DNA of 45,404 bases from Halobacteriaceae archaeon Tc-Br11_E2g27 (GTDB lineage Archaea; Halobacteriota; Halobacteria; Halobacteriales; Haloarculaceae). The notes beneath the pieces are model-generated. The model saw nothing but the letters and a program-made list of their open reading frames with translations. It did no database searches and was not told the origin of the DNA. This document shows, piece after piece, positions 25,607-34,226 of the stretch. The position numbers were made by a program, and so were the translations under genes. The stretch is taken from the NCBI GenBank assembly GCA_001564135.1, contig LKNH01000001.1, forward strand, positions 1 to 45,404. Reading direction: 5' to 3'. How positions within the stretch are numbered: the stretch's first letter is position 1; the number at the start of each line of letters is the position of its first letter.

Positions 25607-26541
25607 AAGGGACTGGCTATGGGTGGACAGTGGACCTCATCGCCATCGGAGTTCTCACAGTCCTTACAGCAGTGCTTCTCTGGTCGCAGATGCTTCCAGA
25701 CTATGTGGTCTGGGTTATTGGGGTTCCGTTTATTGTGCTGTATCCTGGATACGCGTTGATGGCAGCTATATTGCCCGAGAAAGCACCGCAACTGCATACA
25801 GCAGAGGTAAATGCCGAACGGTCACCAACGCGACTCTCAAGAGTTGCCCTCGCAATTGTGTTGAGTCCTGTGTTGCTGGGAACTCTTGCGATACTGCTGA
25901 GTCCCTGGAACGCAATCGAATTGGGACCGCTGTTGGTTGGAACCACCAGTATAACAGTTGGATTGCTGATAATTGCGGGGATAAGACGGCTTACCCTGCC
26001 GCCACGTATCCGAGAAAGCATCACCGTCGGTGAGATAAAATCATGGCTCGATGTGACAATCCCGACAAACTCTCGTCAGAATCTCTCACTCATGCTCGCA
26101 GTCATACTGTTGATTGGAGTGAGCGCAGCAGCAGTCACGGTACCGACTGATGGGGAAGCGTACACAGAGGCATATCTGCTCTCCGAAACAGATGATGAAT
26201 TACTGGCTGCGAACCTTCCAGACGAGGTAACAGCCGGTGAGACAGCAACGTTTCACGTCGGCATTGAAAATCATGAGAACGAACAGGTAACATACGAACT
26301 GGGTACCGTATTTCAACAATTAGATGGTGATGAGGCTACTGCGCAGGAGACATTGAATACGAGCGGTGTGACACTGTCAGACGAAGAGCAGGCAATTGAA
26401 GAACAATCGTTCACTGTTCCTGATATCGAGGGAGAACACCGCGTACAAGTCCTCATTTACGAGGGAGAGTTGCCAGACGAACCATCTGCCGAAAGTGCAG
26501 AGCACGTCCTCCAACTGCAACTCACGATTTCTGCAGACTAA
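25603..26541 (+). CDS. DUF1616 membrane protein
   Basis: This 312-residue protein matches the archaeal DUF1616 pattern: an N-terminal pair of membrane segments with VVWVIGVPFIVLYPGYALMA, two more near 80-125, a cytoplasmic stretch, one at about 165-183, then an extracellular domain of about 125 residues with ETATFHVGIENHENEQVTYE, an Ig-like beta pattern. The domain is common in archaeal glycan and S-layer regions; its role is unknown. It overlaps the GT-C-like gene by four bases, so the two proteins probably work together at the membrane. Confidence 0.8.
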   Translation: MKGTGYGWTVDLIAIGVLTVLTAVLLWSQMLPDYVVWVIGVPFIVLYPGYALMAAILPEKAPQLHTAEVNAERSPTRLSRVALAIVLSPVLLGTLAILLSPWNAIELGPLLVGTTSITVGLLIIAGIRRLTLPPRIRESITVGEIKSWLDVTIPTNSRQNLSLMLAVILLIGVSAAAVTVPTDGEAYTEAYLLSETDDELLAANLPDEVTAGETATFHVGIENHENEQVTYELGTVFQQLDGDEATAQETLNTSGVTLSDEEQAIEEQSFTVPDIEGEHRVQVLIYEGELPDEPSAESAEHVLQLQLTISAD

Positions 26542-26568
26542 TACCCAGCGGATAGGAGGACTAGTCTC

Positions 26569-27678
26569 TCACAAATACGAATCAAAGTACTCCAGTGCAG
26601 TGATGACAGCGTTGAGTTCGTCATCGGATAGTTGGGGGTGTACAGGGATTGATAGAACTTCGTCTGAGGCCCTCTCCGCGGCGGGTGCGCTCACTGAGTG
26701 CTCTGCGTAGGCCGGTTGCTCGTGAACTGGTATTGGATAATACACTCCTGTGTCGATACCAAACTCGTCGAGATGGTTTTTGAGTTCATCACGACGTTCA
26801 GAGCGAATAGTAAATTGATGATACGCGTGGGTGGTTCTGGGCGCTTCCCGTGGAAGCGAGAATGAACAATCTTGTAGTCCGTCATACAGACGCATGGCAT
26901 TCTGCCGGCGTTCGTGGACAAATAATGGGAGTCGCTGGAGCTGGGAGCGACCAATTGCAGCGGCTACGTTTGTCATCCGGAAGTTGTGTCCGAGACGCTC
27001 GTGCTCGTACCGGTCGCTCCGACCATGGTCTATAAACTGCCGGGTGCGTGCGGCAATCTCGTCATTATCTGTGACGACCATTCCTCCTTCACCAGTGGTC
27101 ATGTTCTTTGTCGGGTAAAATGAGAAACAGCCAACATCGCCGAGAGAGCCAACCGGCTTTCCACGGTGTGTTGCTCCGTGTGCTTGAGCCGCATCTTCAA
27201 TCACCGGGATATCATATCGAGCAGCGATATCTGAGAGCGCGTCCATGTCAGCGGGATGGCCGTACAGATGGACAACAAGCAATGCATCTATCTCACCATC
27301 ATGAGCCTGAATCGTAGATTCGACTGACTGTGGGTCTATGTTGTAACTCTGCGGGTCGATGTCGGCGAATACTGGTTCGGCACCCGTGAATCGAATGGCA
27401 TTTGCCGTAGCAATGAACGTAAACGGGGTCGTAACTACGCGGTCACCGGGTCCAATCCCGGCTGCATGTAACGCAGCATGGAGTGCAGTCGTTCCGTTCG
27501 ACGTGGCGATTCCATGGGAGGTATGACTAAACGAGGCAAATTCTGATTCAAACCGCTCGACTTCCTCACCGGAGGCAAGCGAGCCGGAGTCCAGAACCTG
27601 TTCAACAGCTGTTTTCTCTTCAGTCCCGATGTATGGGTCAGCAATCGCGATTCTGTCTTGATATTGAGTTTCTGTCAT
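26569..27678 (-). CDS. DegT/DnrJ/EryC1/StrS-family sugar aminotransferase (WbpE-like candidate)
   Basis: This 369-residue PLP enzyme forms amino sugars from keto sugars. Visible are SNGTTALHAAL (about 60-70), VVTTPFTFIATANA, EDAAQAHGA with the PLP-contacting Asp (162), and the Schiff-base Lys191 in SFYPTKNMTTGEGGM. The length is normal. It is 21 bases downstream of the acyltransferase gene, on the same strand. In diacetamido uronic acid routes this aminotransferase places nitrogen on C3 after the Gfo/Idh-type oxidation; the acyltransferase then acetylates it. Several other amino sugars would use the same enzyme families, so the end product is inferred. Confidence 0.88.
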   Translation of the reverse strand: MTETQYQDRIAIADPYIGTEEKTAVEQVLDSGSLASGEEVERFESEFASFSHTSHGIATSNGTTALHAALHAAGIGPGDRVVTTPFTFIATANAIRFTGAEPVFADIDPQSYNIDPQSVESTIQAHDGEIDALLVVHLYGHPADMDALSDIAARYDIPVIEDAAQAHGATHRGKPVGSLGDVGCFSFYPTKNMTTGEGGMVVTDNDEIAARTRQFIDHGRSDRYEHERLGHNFRMTNVAAAIGRSQLQRLPLFVHERRQNAMRLYDGLQDCSFSLPREAPRTTHAYHQFTIRSERRDELKNHLDEFGIDTGVYYPIPVHEQPAYAEHSVSAPAAERASDEVLSIPVHPQLSDDELNAVITALEYFDSYL

Positions 27679-27699
27679 AATTGGATTCTTGTTGGTAGT

Positions 27700-28278
27700 T
27701 CAGGGGATGTGATTTTTTCCGGAAAGTTTCTCTGGGAGCGGGCGATGTGTCGCTGGCGTTCCTATGGCGAGCGTCTCCGGCGGAACATCCTCCGTGACAA
27801 GTGCGCCAGCGGCGACAAAGGAACCCTCGCCAATTGCCAATCCGGGCAGAATTGTAGCGTTCGCACCGATAGATACGTTATCCTGAATCTCGGCACCCGT
27901 AATGTGGCTGGTTTCCCGAATCGGATATGGGTCGTTGGTGACGACAGCATGCGGCCCAAAGAAGACGTTGTCACCGATGATTGTCTCCGGAGGGACGTAG
28001 GTTCCTGTCTGGAGGCTCACTGCTGAGCCAATCTGTACATCGCCATCAACAACAGACCGCGTACCAACTAAAACATCGTCGCCAATGCTGCTATTTTCTC
28101 TGATTAGAGTATCATGCCCAGTTCGGAACCTGTCACCGATTGTTACATCGCGATAAATGAGCGTTCCAGACCGGATGACGGCGTTATCTCCAAGAACCGT
28201 CTCGCCGCCCCCGTCACCGACACCGAGCGTCGCGGTATCGGCAATCGTACAGTCCGTCCCAACTGTTAGCGCAGGCAT
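27700..28278 (-). CDS. Left-handed beta-helix (hexapeptide) acyltransferase (WbpD-like candidate)
   Basis: This 192-residue protein consists mainly of isoleucine/valine hexapeptide repeats (CTIADTATLGVGDGG, AVIRSGTLIYRDVTIGDR, SIGDDVLVGTRSVVDGDVQI), with the catalytic-type histidine in VFFGPHAVVTNDPYPI and a C-terminal GEGSFVAAGALVTEDVPPET. This is the pattern of WbpD/WlbB-type N-acetyltransferases acting on UDP-3-amino sugars. A GGTGAG lies just before the ATG. It pairs with the aminotransferase downstream (21-base gap). Confidence 0.83.
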   Translation of the reverse strand: MPALTVGTDCTIADTATLGVGDGGGETVLGDNAVIRSGTLIYRDVTIGDRFRTGHDTLIRENSSIGDDVLVGTRSVVDGDVQIGSAVSLQTGTYVPPETIIGDNVFFGPHAVVTNDPYPIRETSHITGAEIQDNVSIGANATILPGLAIGEGSFVAAGALVTEDVPPETLAIGTPATHRPLPEKLSGKNHIP

Positions 28279-28411
28279 CGTCTCACCGCCCTATAGAACG
28301 ACATTTGCCATGACAAGAGCCTCGATAGCTATTGTTATAGAGCAAATACGGGAGGTCAGAAGCGAAGCCCAACAAAAAATACTGTATGTAACTGGTACGA
28401 TTATGACAAAG

Positions 28412-28420
28412 CGATATAAG
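28412..28420 (+). promoter_or_regulatory. TATA element CGATATAAG before the bactofilin gene
   Basis: CGATATAAG lies 25-33 bases before the GTG at 28445 and gives a leaderless mRNA. The same nine bases occur at 29513-29521 before the PP-loop gene. Confidence 0.5.
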
Positions 28421-28444
28421 TGGAATTGATGTTCTAGAATCAGT

Positions 28445-29503
28445 GTGAGTTCAACTCGTGTATACAGCGGTGCCGTCGTTGGTATCACCGTCATGTTGCT
28501 TTTCGCGTTATCCGTCGGCCCTGCAGTCACCGCTTCTCAGTCCGGAATCAGCGGGAGTATTGTCGTTGGGCCGGATGAAACAGTCTCCGATATTGACGCT
28601 GTTGCTGGAACAATACACGTTCAAGGGACAGTAACTGGTGATATCTCAGGGTTTGCAGGTACAGTGATTATTGACGGGATAGTTGAAGGAGACGTGGATA
28701 TCGCTGCTGGAAACGTCGAAGTGCGTGGAACTATCTCTGGCGACCTTTCCGCAGCATCGGGCAACATCTATCTGTACGAAGGTTCAACCATCGGTGGTGA
28801 GTTGACTGCAACCGCTGGGTCAGTGGTACTAAACGGTCAGGTTGGAGGAACGGCGCAGGTAGTTGGAGAAACAATCGAACTGGGAGAGAGTGCATCGCTT
28901 GAACAGTCATTAGTATACAATGGGAATCTGGGAGGCAATACAGAGGCGGTAGCTGGTGACATAACCAGGGACACGACGCTTGGCATTGGCGAATTCAGTG
29001 ATATTCAACCGTTTGTCTCCTGGTTCTTTGCAGTGAGTATCTTCGTATTGAATCTGCTGTTCGGGGTCTTTTTGCTTGGGTTATTCCCGCGGTTTTCCGA
29101 TACAGTTCTGGGAACGATTCGCGGCCAACCTGCACGGACAGCATTAATTGGTCTTGTTGGGGTGGTTGGGATTCCAACTGTACTGTTAGTGACAGCGCTA
29201 ACTGTTATTGGCCTCCCAATAACCCTCGTCGGTACAGTTGCCTTTTTCTTGATTGCCTGGGCCGGACTCATGTATGGCCGGATAGCCCTTGGGATGTGGA
29301 TACTTTCACTGGTAGATATCACGAATCGATGGCTTGGCTTGCTCCTCGGACTTCTCTTGGGAACGATTCTCTGGGAAATTCCATACGTTGGTGGACCGAG
29401 TAACTTTGTGCTCCTCCTGTTGGGCACTGGAGCACTGCTTGCCACAGTTGTGAGACGCCAACGGCGAATCCAACAGACCAAAGCAGACGACTTCAGGTAT
29501 TGA
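28445..29503 (+). CDS. Membrane-linked bactofilin-like protein
   Basis: This 352-residue protein has a signal or anchor segment (about 8-28), then a bactofilin-type right-handed beta-helix from about 35 to 180 built of short turns such as GTIHVQGTVTGDISGFAG, VIIDGIVEGDVDIAAGNVEV and SGDLSAASGNIYLYEGSTIG. Four or five membrane segments follow (about 195-335). Bactofilins polymerise without nucleotide and organise envelope synthesis; here the helix would lie outside the cell if the N-terminal segment is a signal. This arrangement recurs in haloarchaea but is poorly studied. It lies inside the glycan region, so a scaffold for surface polymer assembly is possible. Confidence 0.75.
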   Translation: MSSTRVYSGAVVGITVMLLFALSVGPAVTASQSGISGSIVVGPDETVSDIDAVAGTIHVQGTVTGDISGFAGTVIIDGIVEGDVDIAAGNVEVRGTISGDLSAASGNIYLYEGSTIGGELTATAGSVVLNGQVGGTAQVVGETIELGESASLEQSLVYNGNLGGNTEAVAGDITRDTTLGIGEFSDIQPFVSWFFAVSIFVLNLLFGVFLLGLFPRFSDTVLGTIRGQPARTALIGLVGVVGIPTVLLVTALTVIGLPITLVGTVAFFLIAWAGLMYGRIALGMWILSLVDITNRWLGLLLGLLLGTILWEIPYVGGPSNFVLLLLGTGALLATVVRRQRRIQQTKADDFRY

Positions 29504-29512
29504 TTACCAGAC

Positions 29513-29521
29513 CGATATAAG
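29513..29521 (+). promoter_or_regulatory. TATA element CGATATAAG before the PP-loop gene
   Basis: Identical to the element before the bactofilin gene. Transcription would start near 29542, so the upstream TTG at 29522 cannot be used and the GTG at 29570 is preferred. Confidence 0.45.
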
Positions 29522-29569
29522 TTGCTTTCAAAATGTATCCTAAGTGTAACTAATACCGGAGAGCACACA

Positions 29570-30874
29570 GTGACTCGAATGTCAGCGATACATATCCATC
29601 CCCCTCAACGGATGGGGGATACGATACGAACCGAGTTGTCACCATCACAGTCAGTTTCTCGGTTTTTCACCGGAGAACCACTTACTGTCTCCTATGACAC
29701 CTCGGTTGAATCAGTACCAGATTCAATACTGACAATTCCAGCGCTTGCGCAAGTTTGCCCCGTCGCCTGGGCAAATGGTGCTGCTGTCTCGGTCGGTCAG
29801 GTCGACAAACAATTTTACGAAGGTCTCAACGAAGTGCGAGAGACGCTCTGTGATATGTATGATTTCTTTGATGGCGGTGAGATTCGTGCGAGAGAGATAA
29901 TTGAGACAGATGTTCCTGAACGAACAGCAGCAAGCGGATTATTGTTCACAGGGGGGGTCGATTCGACAACGTCCTTTTTCCGACACCAGGATGAGTCCCC
30001 CACAGTGATAAGTATTCGAGGCTGGACCATCAGACCGGGCCAGTCACACGACACGAAATGGAAACACCAGAAGGAAAGAACCAGAGCGTTTGCCAACGAG
30101 CAGGATGTTGAATCTGCATTCATCGACTCCAACATGCTCTCTTGTCTGGATAGTGCAATGTTGCTTGCACACTACAAACGGTTTGTTGATGGGGGCTGGT
30201 ATAGCTCTATCGGCCATGGCCTCGGGTTACTAGGTCTCTGTGCCCCACTCACAGTTTCGAAGGGCATCACGGACCTCTACATTGCGGCCACTCACTGGGA
30301 GGGTATTGACCTCGAATGGGGCTCACGGCCGGATATAGATAACCACGTCAGATGGGGTGAAACAAATTGTCACCATGACTGCTACGACCAGACGAGACAA
30401 GAACGTCTCAGTCTGCTCGCTAACCTCATCAACACGGAAGGGAAAGCCGTCGAGTTACAGACCTGCAATAGGCAGACAGATACCAACTGCAATGCCTGCG
30501 AAAAGTGTTATCGAACTGCAATAGGGTTGAAATTAGCTGGACTCGATCCGAACGACCACGGCTATGTATTCGAAGACAAGGAGTACGTTCAGGTTCGGAA
30601 ATCGTTCGAGAACGGCGACTGGGTTCTCGGTCAAGATGAACGGTATATGTGGGAAGATATCCGAGAGCGCTCAAAAGCAGTCGAGCCTCGCTCTGCAGCG
30701 GAACGTGACTTCTTTAACTGGCTTGCAACGACCGACCTCTCGACTATCGTGGACAATTCATCGCCGCCCCTTCGTCATCGGCTCATTCGGGCCGGTGCGC
30801 GGAACACCCCAGAGCCAGTTTATCGACGACTCTATCCCATCATATCTAGTGCGACGCAAAGCGATAGTAGCTAG
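29570..30874 (+). CDS. PP-loop ATP-pyrophosphatase with QueC-type cysteine cluster
   Basis: This protein of about 434 residues contains the adenylation loop FTGGVDST (about 126-133), the signature of N-type ATP pyrophosphatases that activate a carbonyl by adenylation. Near residue 310 is a zinc-type cluster, C-x7-C-x2-C-x2-C (CNRQTDTNCNACEKC), as in 7-cyano-7-deazaguanine synthase (QueC). The protein is almost twice the size of QueC and has an extra N-terminal domain of about 120 residues. I chose GTG 29570, with GGAG eight bases upstream; the frame is open to 29522. The location in a glycan region recalls WbpG, a PP-loop sugar amidotransferase of diacetamido-sugar pathways. The exact reaction is unknown. 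Confidence 0.7.
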   Translation: MTRMSAIHIHPPQRMGDTIRTELSPSQSVSRFFTGEPLTVSYDTSVESVPDSILTIPALAQVCPVAWANGAAVSVGQVDKQFYEGLNEVRETLCDMYDFFDGGEIRAREIIETDVPERTAASGLLFTGGVDSTTSFFRHQDESPTVISIRGWTIRPGQSHDTKWKHQKERTRAFANEQDVESAFIDSNMLSCLDSAMLLAHYKRFVDGGWYSSIGHGLGLLGLCAPLTVSKGITDLYIAATHWEGIDLEWGSRPDIDNHVRWGETNCHHDCYDQTRQERLSLLANLINTEGKAVELQTCNRQTDTNCNACEKCYRTAIGLKLAGLDPNDHGYVFEDKEYVQVRKSFENGDWVLGQDERYMWEDIRERSKAVEPRSAAERDFFNWLATTDLSTIVDNSSPPLRHRLIRAGARNTPEPVYRRLYPIISSATQSDSS

Positions 30875-30900
30875 TGTATACCGGTCAACGGAGCGATTGA

Positions 30901-30984
30901 TATAGTAACAACTGAAACGATTTACACGCCGATCGCACAGCAGTCCTGCGATCGGATGTGCATTGACTTTCAGTGGCTACTATA
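30901..30984. mobile_element. 84-bp palindromic MITE-like element
   Basis: The ends TATAGTAACAACTGAAA (30901-30917) and TTTCAGTGGCTACTATA (30968-30984) are imperfect terminal inverted repeats. The centre is a perfect nine-base stem CCGATCGCA / TGCGATCGG (30929-30937 and 30947-30955) around a nine-base loop, and intervening arms also pair partly. There is no coding capacity. I recall very similar sequences between genes in other haloarchaeal genomes, but could not check. No clear target duplication is visible, apart from possible use of TA or TATA. Confidence 0.65.
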
Positions 30985-31066
30985 GTTCTCACGCAGGACA
31001 GGTGGTGACGAATCTGTCACAGCTTCCGGCGACCGGTATATTACCAAAGAAGATGGGAGAATCCTC

Positions 31067-31738
31067 TCAGCGTACTTGCGAAGCGTATTGAACCGAAACA
31101 CAGGCAGTAATACCGATAAGTAGTCCAAGTAAAACAGCTGTCGACGTCAGACCATATGAAGCCGCGCCAGCTTGTGCGGCAATAAATAATGCAAACCCAC
31201 CTACTGCGACACCAAAGTAGACTTTGTGCCACTCGCGCTCCTCCGGTTCATCGAGATACCGTTCGAGTTGTTCGACGTTCGGACCAAACTCAATGGTTCC
31301 ACGGTTTTGTTCGAAGTCAATAACATCGGTGTCATCCATTTTTGGGAGATGACATTGATAGAGTCCAACGTACACGCGCTTGCGCTGAGCCGAGGAGATT
31401 GCCTGTACCGTTGTATCGTTTTCGAGAGCCGCTATATGTTCTGCAACCTCGCTGAGGGTTGTTTCCCCATCGTTTTCATAGAGAAACCGAAGAGTCTGGC
31501 GACGACGGCTATTTTTGAGGATTTCGAATATCTGGTCAAGTGGTAAGTCATACCCGTGAGTATCACCCTCTGTCGGTTCAGATTCCGGTGAATCAGATGA
31601 ATCGTCTTGTGACGAATCAGAGCTGTCCCCTGTCGGTGTATCCATACTATCCTGGGTAACTGTTGCGGTGTCGGAAGGAGAGTGTTGCGGTGAGGTTTCG
31701 CTCAACCAGCAAACTGGTTGTTGACGCTCTACGTTCAT
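31067..31738 (-). CDS. DUF7344-type winged-helix protein with two membrane segments
   Basis: This 223-residue protein has an acidic, serine-rich, probably disordered N terminus (about 20-60; DSSDSSQDDSSDSPESEP). A winged-helix domain follows (about 65-160; IFEILKNSRRRQTLRFLYEN, ISSAQRKRVYVGLYQCHLPK, DDTDVIDFEQ), and two membrane segments lie at the C terminus (about 170-215). The order matches the haloarchaeal DUF7344 group; the name is from memory. Its ATG overlaps the stop of the nucleotide-sugar dehydrogenase by four bases, so it is co-translated with a glycan gene and may regulate surface synthesis from the membrane. Confidence 0.75.
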   Translation of the reverse strand: MNVERQQPVCWLSETSPQHSPSDTATVTQDSMDTPTGDSSDSSQDDSSDSPESEPTEGDTHGYDLPLDQIFEILKNSRRRQTLRFLYENDGETTLSEVAEHIAALENDTTVQAISSAQRKRVYVGLYQCHLPKMDDTDVIDFEQNRGTIEFGPNVEQLERYLDEPEEREWHKVYFGVAVGGFALFIAAQAGAASYGLTSTAVLLGLLIGITACVSVQYASQVR

Positions 31739-33141
31739 CGTGATGGTACCTCCTGGGGTATGTTAGGATAGTTTTGACTGCCATCACCGAGTTGATAGAC
31801 TTCCTGTGAAAGGTCACAGTTATCAAACAGTTGGCGTCCATCGAGGATAAAAACATCATCGTCTATCTCATCCCAGCCAATCGTGTGAAACTCCTCATGT
31901 GCAGTGACGACCACTGCAGCGTCAAGGTCCAGCGCAGGCAGGAGGTCAATTGTCACATGTTCAGCAGCGATATCCTCGGTATCAGTACAGATAGGGTCAG
32001 CCGCATACACTGTAGTCCCTAAATCACTGAGGATAGCTGCAATTGGGAAGGCTGGCGCAGCACGAGTTTCATCAACACCTGCGCGGTAGGTAATTCCAAG
32101 AATCGCGACAGAGGCATCATTGAGTGTGATTCCGCGGTTAGAGAGCTTCTGTTGGAGAATATTTACGGTATACGCAGGCATTCCTTCGTTTACGCCCCGC
32201 GCCTCCTGTAATAACGGAAGCTTTTGCTCAGTGTTTTTGATAACAAAGTATGGATAATATGGTATGCAGTGGCCACCGACGCCTGGCCCTGGTGAATGAA
32301 TATCACAGTAAGGTGTTCGGCTGGCAACGTCGATTGCTTCGTGGACATCTACGGAGAATTCCTCCCCTAGACGGGCAATTTCGTTTGCCAGCGCAATGTT
32401 GACGTCGCGATACAACCCCTCAAACAGTTTCACACATTCAGCGGTTGTCGTATCCGATACAGGTATGACATCGTTATCAGTGACCTCGTCATAGAGAATA
32501 GTTGCAGCACGGGTGCTCTCCGGGTCACTCCCACCGACGACTTTGGGGTACTCGCCGCGAATATCGGCAAGTGCTCGACCACTGGACGTACGTTCAGGAC
32601 AGAACGCAAGCCCAAACGCATCCGAGTCCAGTCCGCTCTCCCCTACAAGCTCAGGTTCAATGACATCCCGGCACGTGCCTGGGGGAACAGTGGATTCGAT
32701 ACAGACCAAATCGCCCGGTGAGAGTCCAGCAGCAATATCCGTGATTGCTGCAGAAAGCGCAGACAAATCAGGTTCTTTGTTTTCTGTTAGCAACGTTGGG
32801 ACAATAACCACGTGAACTCGTGCATCAGTTGCTGCTTCAACAGACCGGTCAGTTGCAGTCAGCCACCCTTCGTCAACTGCGTTCTCTATGGCAGTCATGA
32901 GTCCAGGCTCTCCCTGTACTGGACACTCGCCGTTAGAAACGGCCTTGACAACAGCAGGGTCAATATCAACCCCCGTGACATTTGTTGTCACTTCGGACAG
33001 GACAGCTGCCAGCGGTAACCCCATTTTTCCGAGGCCATAGACTGCTACTGGTATTTCACCGTTTGTCAATGCATGTCGTTGTGTCGCTCCCGATACCTCC
33101 GAACCGTACAGTCGTGTCGTTGATTGCTGTCTGCGTTCCAT
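31735..33141 (-). CDS. Nucleotide-sugar 6-dehydrogenase (UDP-GlcNAc/ManNAc dehydrogenase family, WbpA/WecC-like)
   Basis: This 468-residue NAD enzyme oxidises C6 of a UDP-sugar to a uronic acid in two steps. It shows the Rossmann motif VYGLGKMGLPLAAVL (about 33-47), CIESTVPPGTCRDVI, FCPERTSSGRALADI, the helix AECVKLFEGLYRDVNIALAN, and the catalytic cysteine in GPGVGGHCIPYYPYF. The ATG follows a GGGGAG Shine-Dalgarno site. Sequence features favour the UDP-N-acetyl-hexosamine branch over plain UDP-glucose dehydrogenase. It supplies the first step of UDP-diacetamido uronic acid synthesis if the other genes of the region act as proposed. Confidence 0.87.
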   Translation of the reverse strand: MERRQQSTTRLYGSEVSGATQRHALTNGEIPVAVYGLGKMGLPLAAVLSEVTTNVTGVDIDPAVVKAVSNGECPVQGEPGLMTAIENAVDEGWLTATDRSVEAATDARVHVVIVPTLLTENKEPDLSALSAAITDIAAGLSPGDLVCIESTVPPGTCRDVIEPELVGESGLDSDAFGLAFCPERTSSGRALADIRGEYPKVVGGSDPESTRAATILYDEVTDNDVIPVSDTTTAECVKLFEGLYRDVNIALANEIARLGEEFSVDVHEAIDVASRTPYCDIHSPGPGVGGHCIPYYPYFVIKNTEQKLPLLQEARGVNEGMPAYTVNILQQKLSNRGITLNDASVAILGITYRAGVDETRAAPAFPIAAILSDLGTTVYAADPICTDTEDIAAEHVTIDLLPALDLDAAVVVTAHEEFHTIGWDEIDDDVFILDGRQLFDNCDLSQEVYQLGDGSQNYPNIPQEVPSR

Positions 33142-33555
33142 AATCTCCCCGTTGATATACAGTGGGCCAGTTCTGGCTCACGCACCGGAGAGATGGGGAA
33201 CACTACCTTTGTTATACTCTCCCTTGCAATGAACAGTGTGTTTCAAAATCGCAAGAATGGACACCGGTAAGTTTTCAAGAAGAGGAGAGATTTGGAAAGA
33301 CTCTGCGTTTTACGGGGAAAACCCAGTATATGTTTCACAATCCATGAGCAGGGAAGAAAGAACTGCCCACCGTTCAGTAATCTGAATACAACAAAGTGAG
33401 GATAGGGGGAAAGGAGAAAGCACACGCAATAAGAGAATCTTACGCGGATAACTATACTCGGACAACAACATATTGTCAGGAACAGTACCAAGCTAGTCGG
33501 TTGGAACCACATGAGAATCGGGCGGCAGTTACACAGGTGAGTACATACACATACT
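33142..33555. other. Divergent control region without a gene
   Basis: These 414 bases lie between divergently transcribed genes. No open frame with haloarchaeal composition is present. GTATATC (minus strand, about 33155-33161) is a possible TATA for the dehydrogenase gene, though close to the start. AGGTGAG lies 14 bases before the plus-strand ATG. Otherwise I see nothing. Confidence 0.45.
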
Positions 33556-34101
33556 ATGGGTTCGAGGGAAACTGAACTATCTCAGGATGTCGTGTTCGAT
33601 ATTCTCAGTAGTCCACGACGACGATACGTCCTGTTCTATCTCAGAAAGACAGGTGAAACAGTGAAATTAACCGATCTGGCTGAACAGGTCGCCGCCTGGG
33701 AGAACGAGACGGCACCTGAAGAGATTACCGACCAACAGCGAAAGCGTGTGTACGTTTCGCTGTATCAAACTCACGTACCGCGGCTTGCAGAAGCTGGCGT
33801 GATTGAATATGATAAGGAGTCTGGAAACATCGCGTTGGCTGAAGACGCGAGCAATATCGATGAGTACCTCGGAACGACCGAGCAGCCGTTGCCCTGGCAA
33901 CAGCTGTATCTCGCGCTTGCGGGAATTAGTGTAGTTTTGCTTGGGCTGACCACGCTTGATGTCTCAGTATTCGCAGCGGTGCCTGAATCTGTTGCAGCAG
34001 CAATTATCGTCACGGGGTTTGTCGTGACCGCAATGATTCACTCGTTCGTCCGGCTCTCTCGTCGACGTGCTGTTCCTGATGAGCTACAACGGCGGAGATG
34101 A
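33556..34101 (+). CDS. DUF7344-type winged-helix protein with two membrane segments
   Basis: This 181-residue relative of the gene at 31067-31738 shows VVFDILSSPRRRYVLFYLRK, ITDQQRKRVYVSLYQTHVPR and AEAGVIEYDKESGNI. Two C-terminal membrane segments lie at about 116-135 and 142-164, and a basic tail (SRRRAVPDELQRRR) follows. It lacks the long acidic N terminus. It is one of four such proteins within 6 kb. It probably binds DNA near the membrane; target unknown. Confidence 0.75.
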   Translation: MGSRETELSQDVVFDILSSPRRRYVLFYLRKTGETVKLTDLAEQVAAWENETAPEEITDQQRKRVYVSLYQTHVPRLAEAGVIEYDKESGNIALAEDASNIDEYLGTTEQPLPWQQLYLALAGISVVLLGLTTLDVSVFAAVPESVAAAIIVTGFVVTAMIHSFVRLSRRRAVPDELQRRR

Positions 34102-34226
34102 GAGAGACGGCTATAGAAAATTCTGAAAGTTGATATTACAGCAGTATAACCAAGACACTACCTCGAATTGCTAATACTTATTTTGAGTGAAAATCAGCTC
34201 GCTAAGCCAACGGGTGAGCGTTTGCG

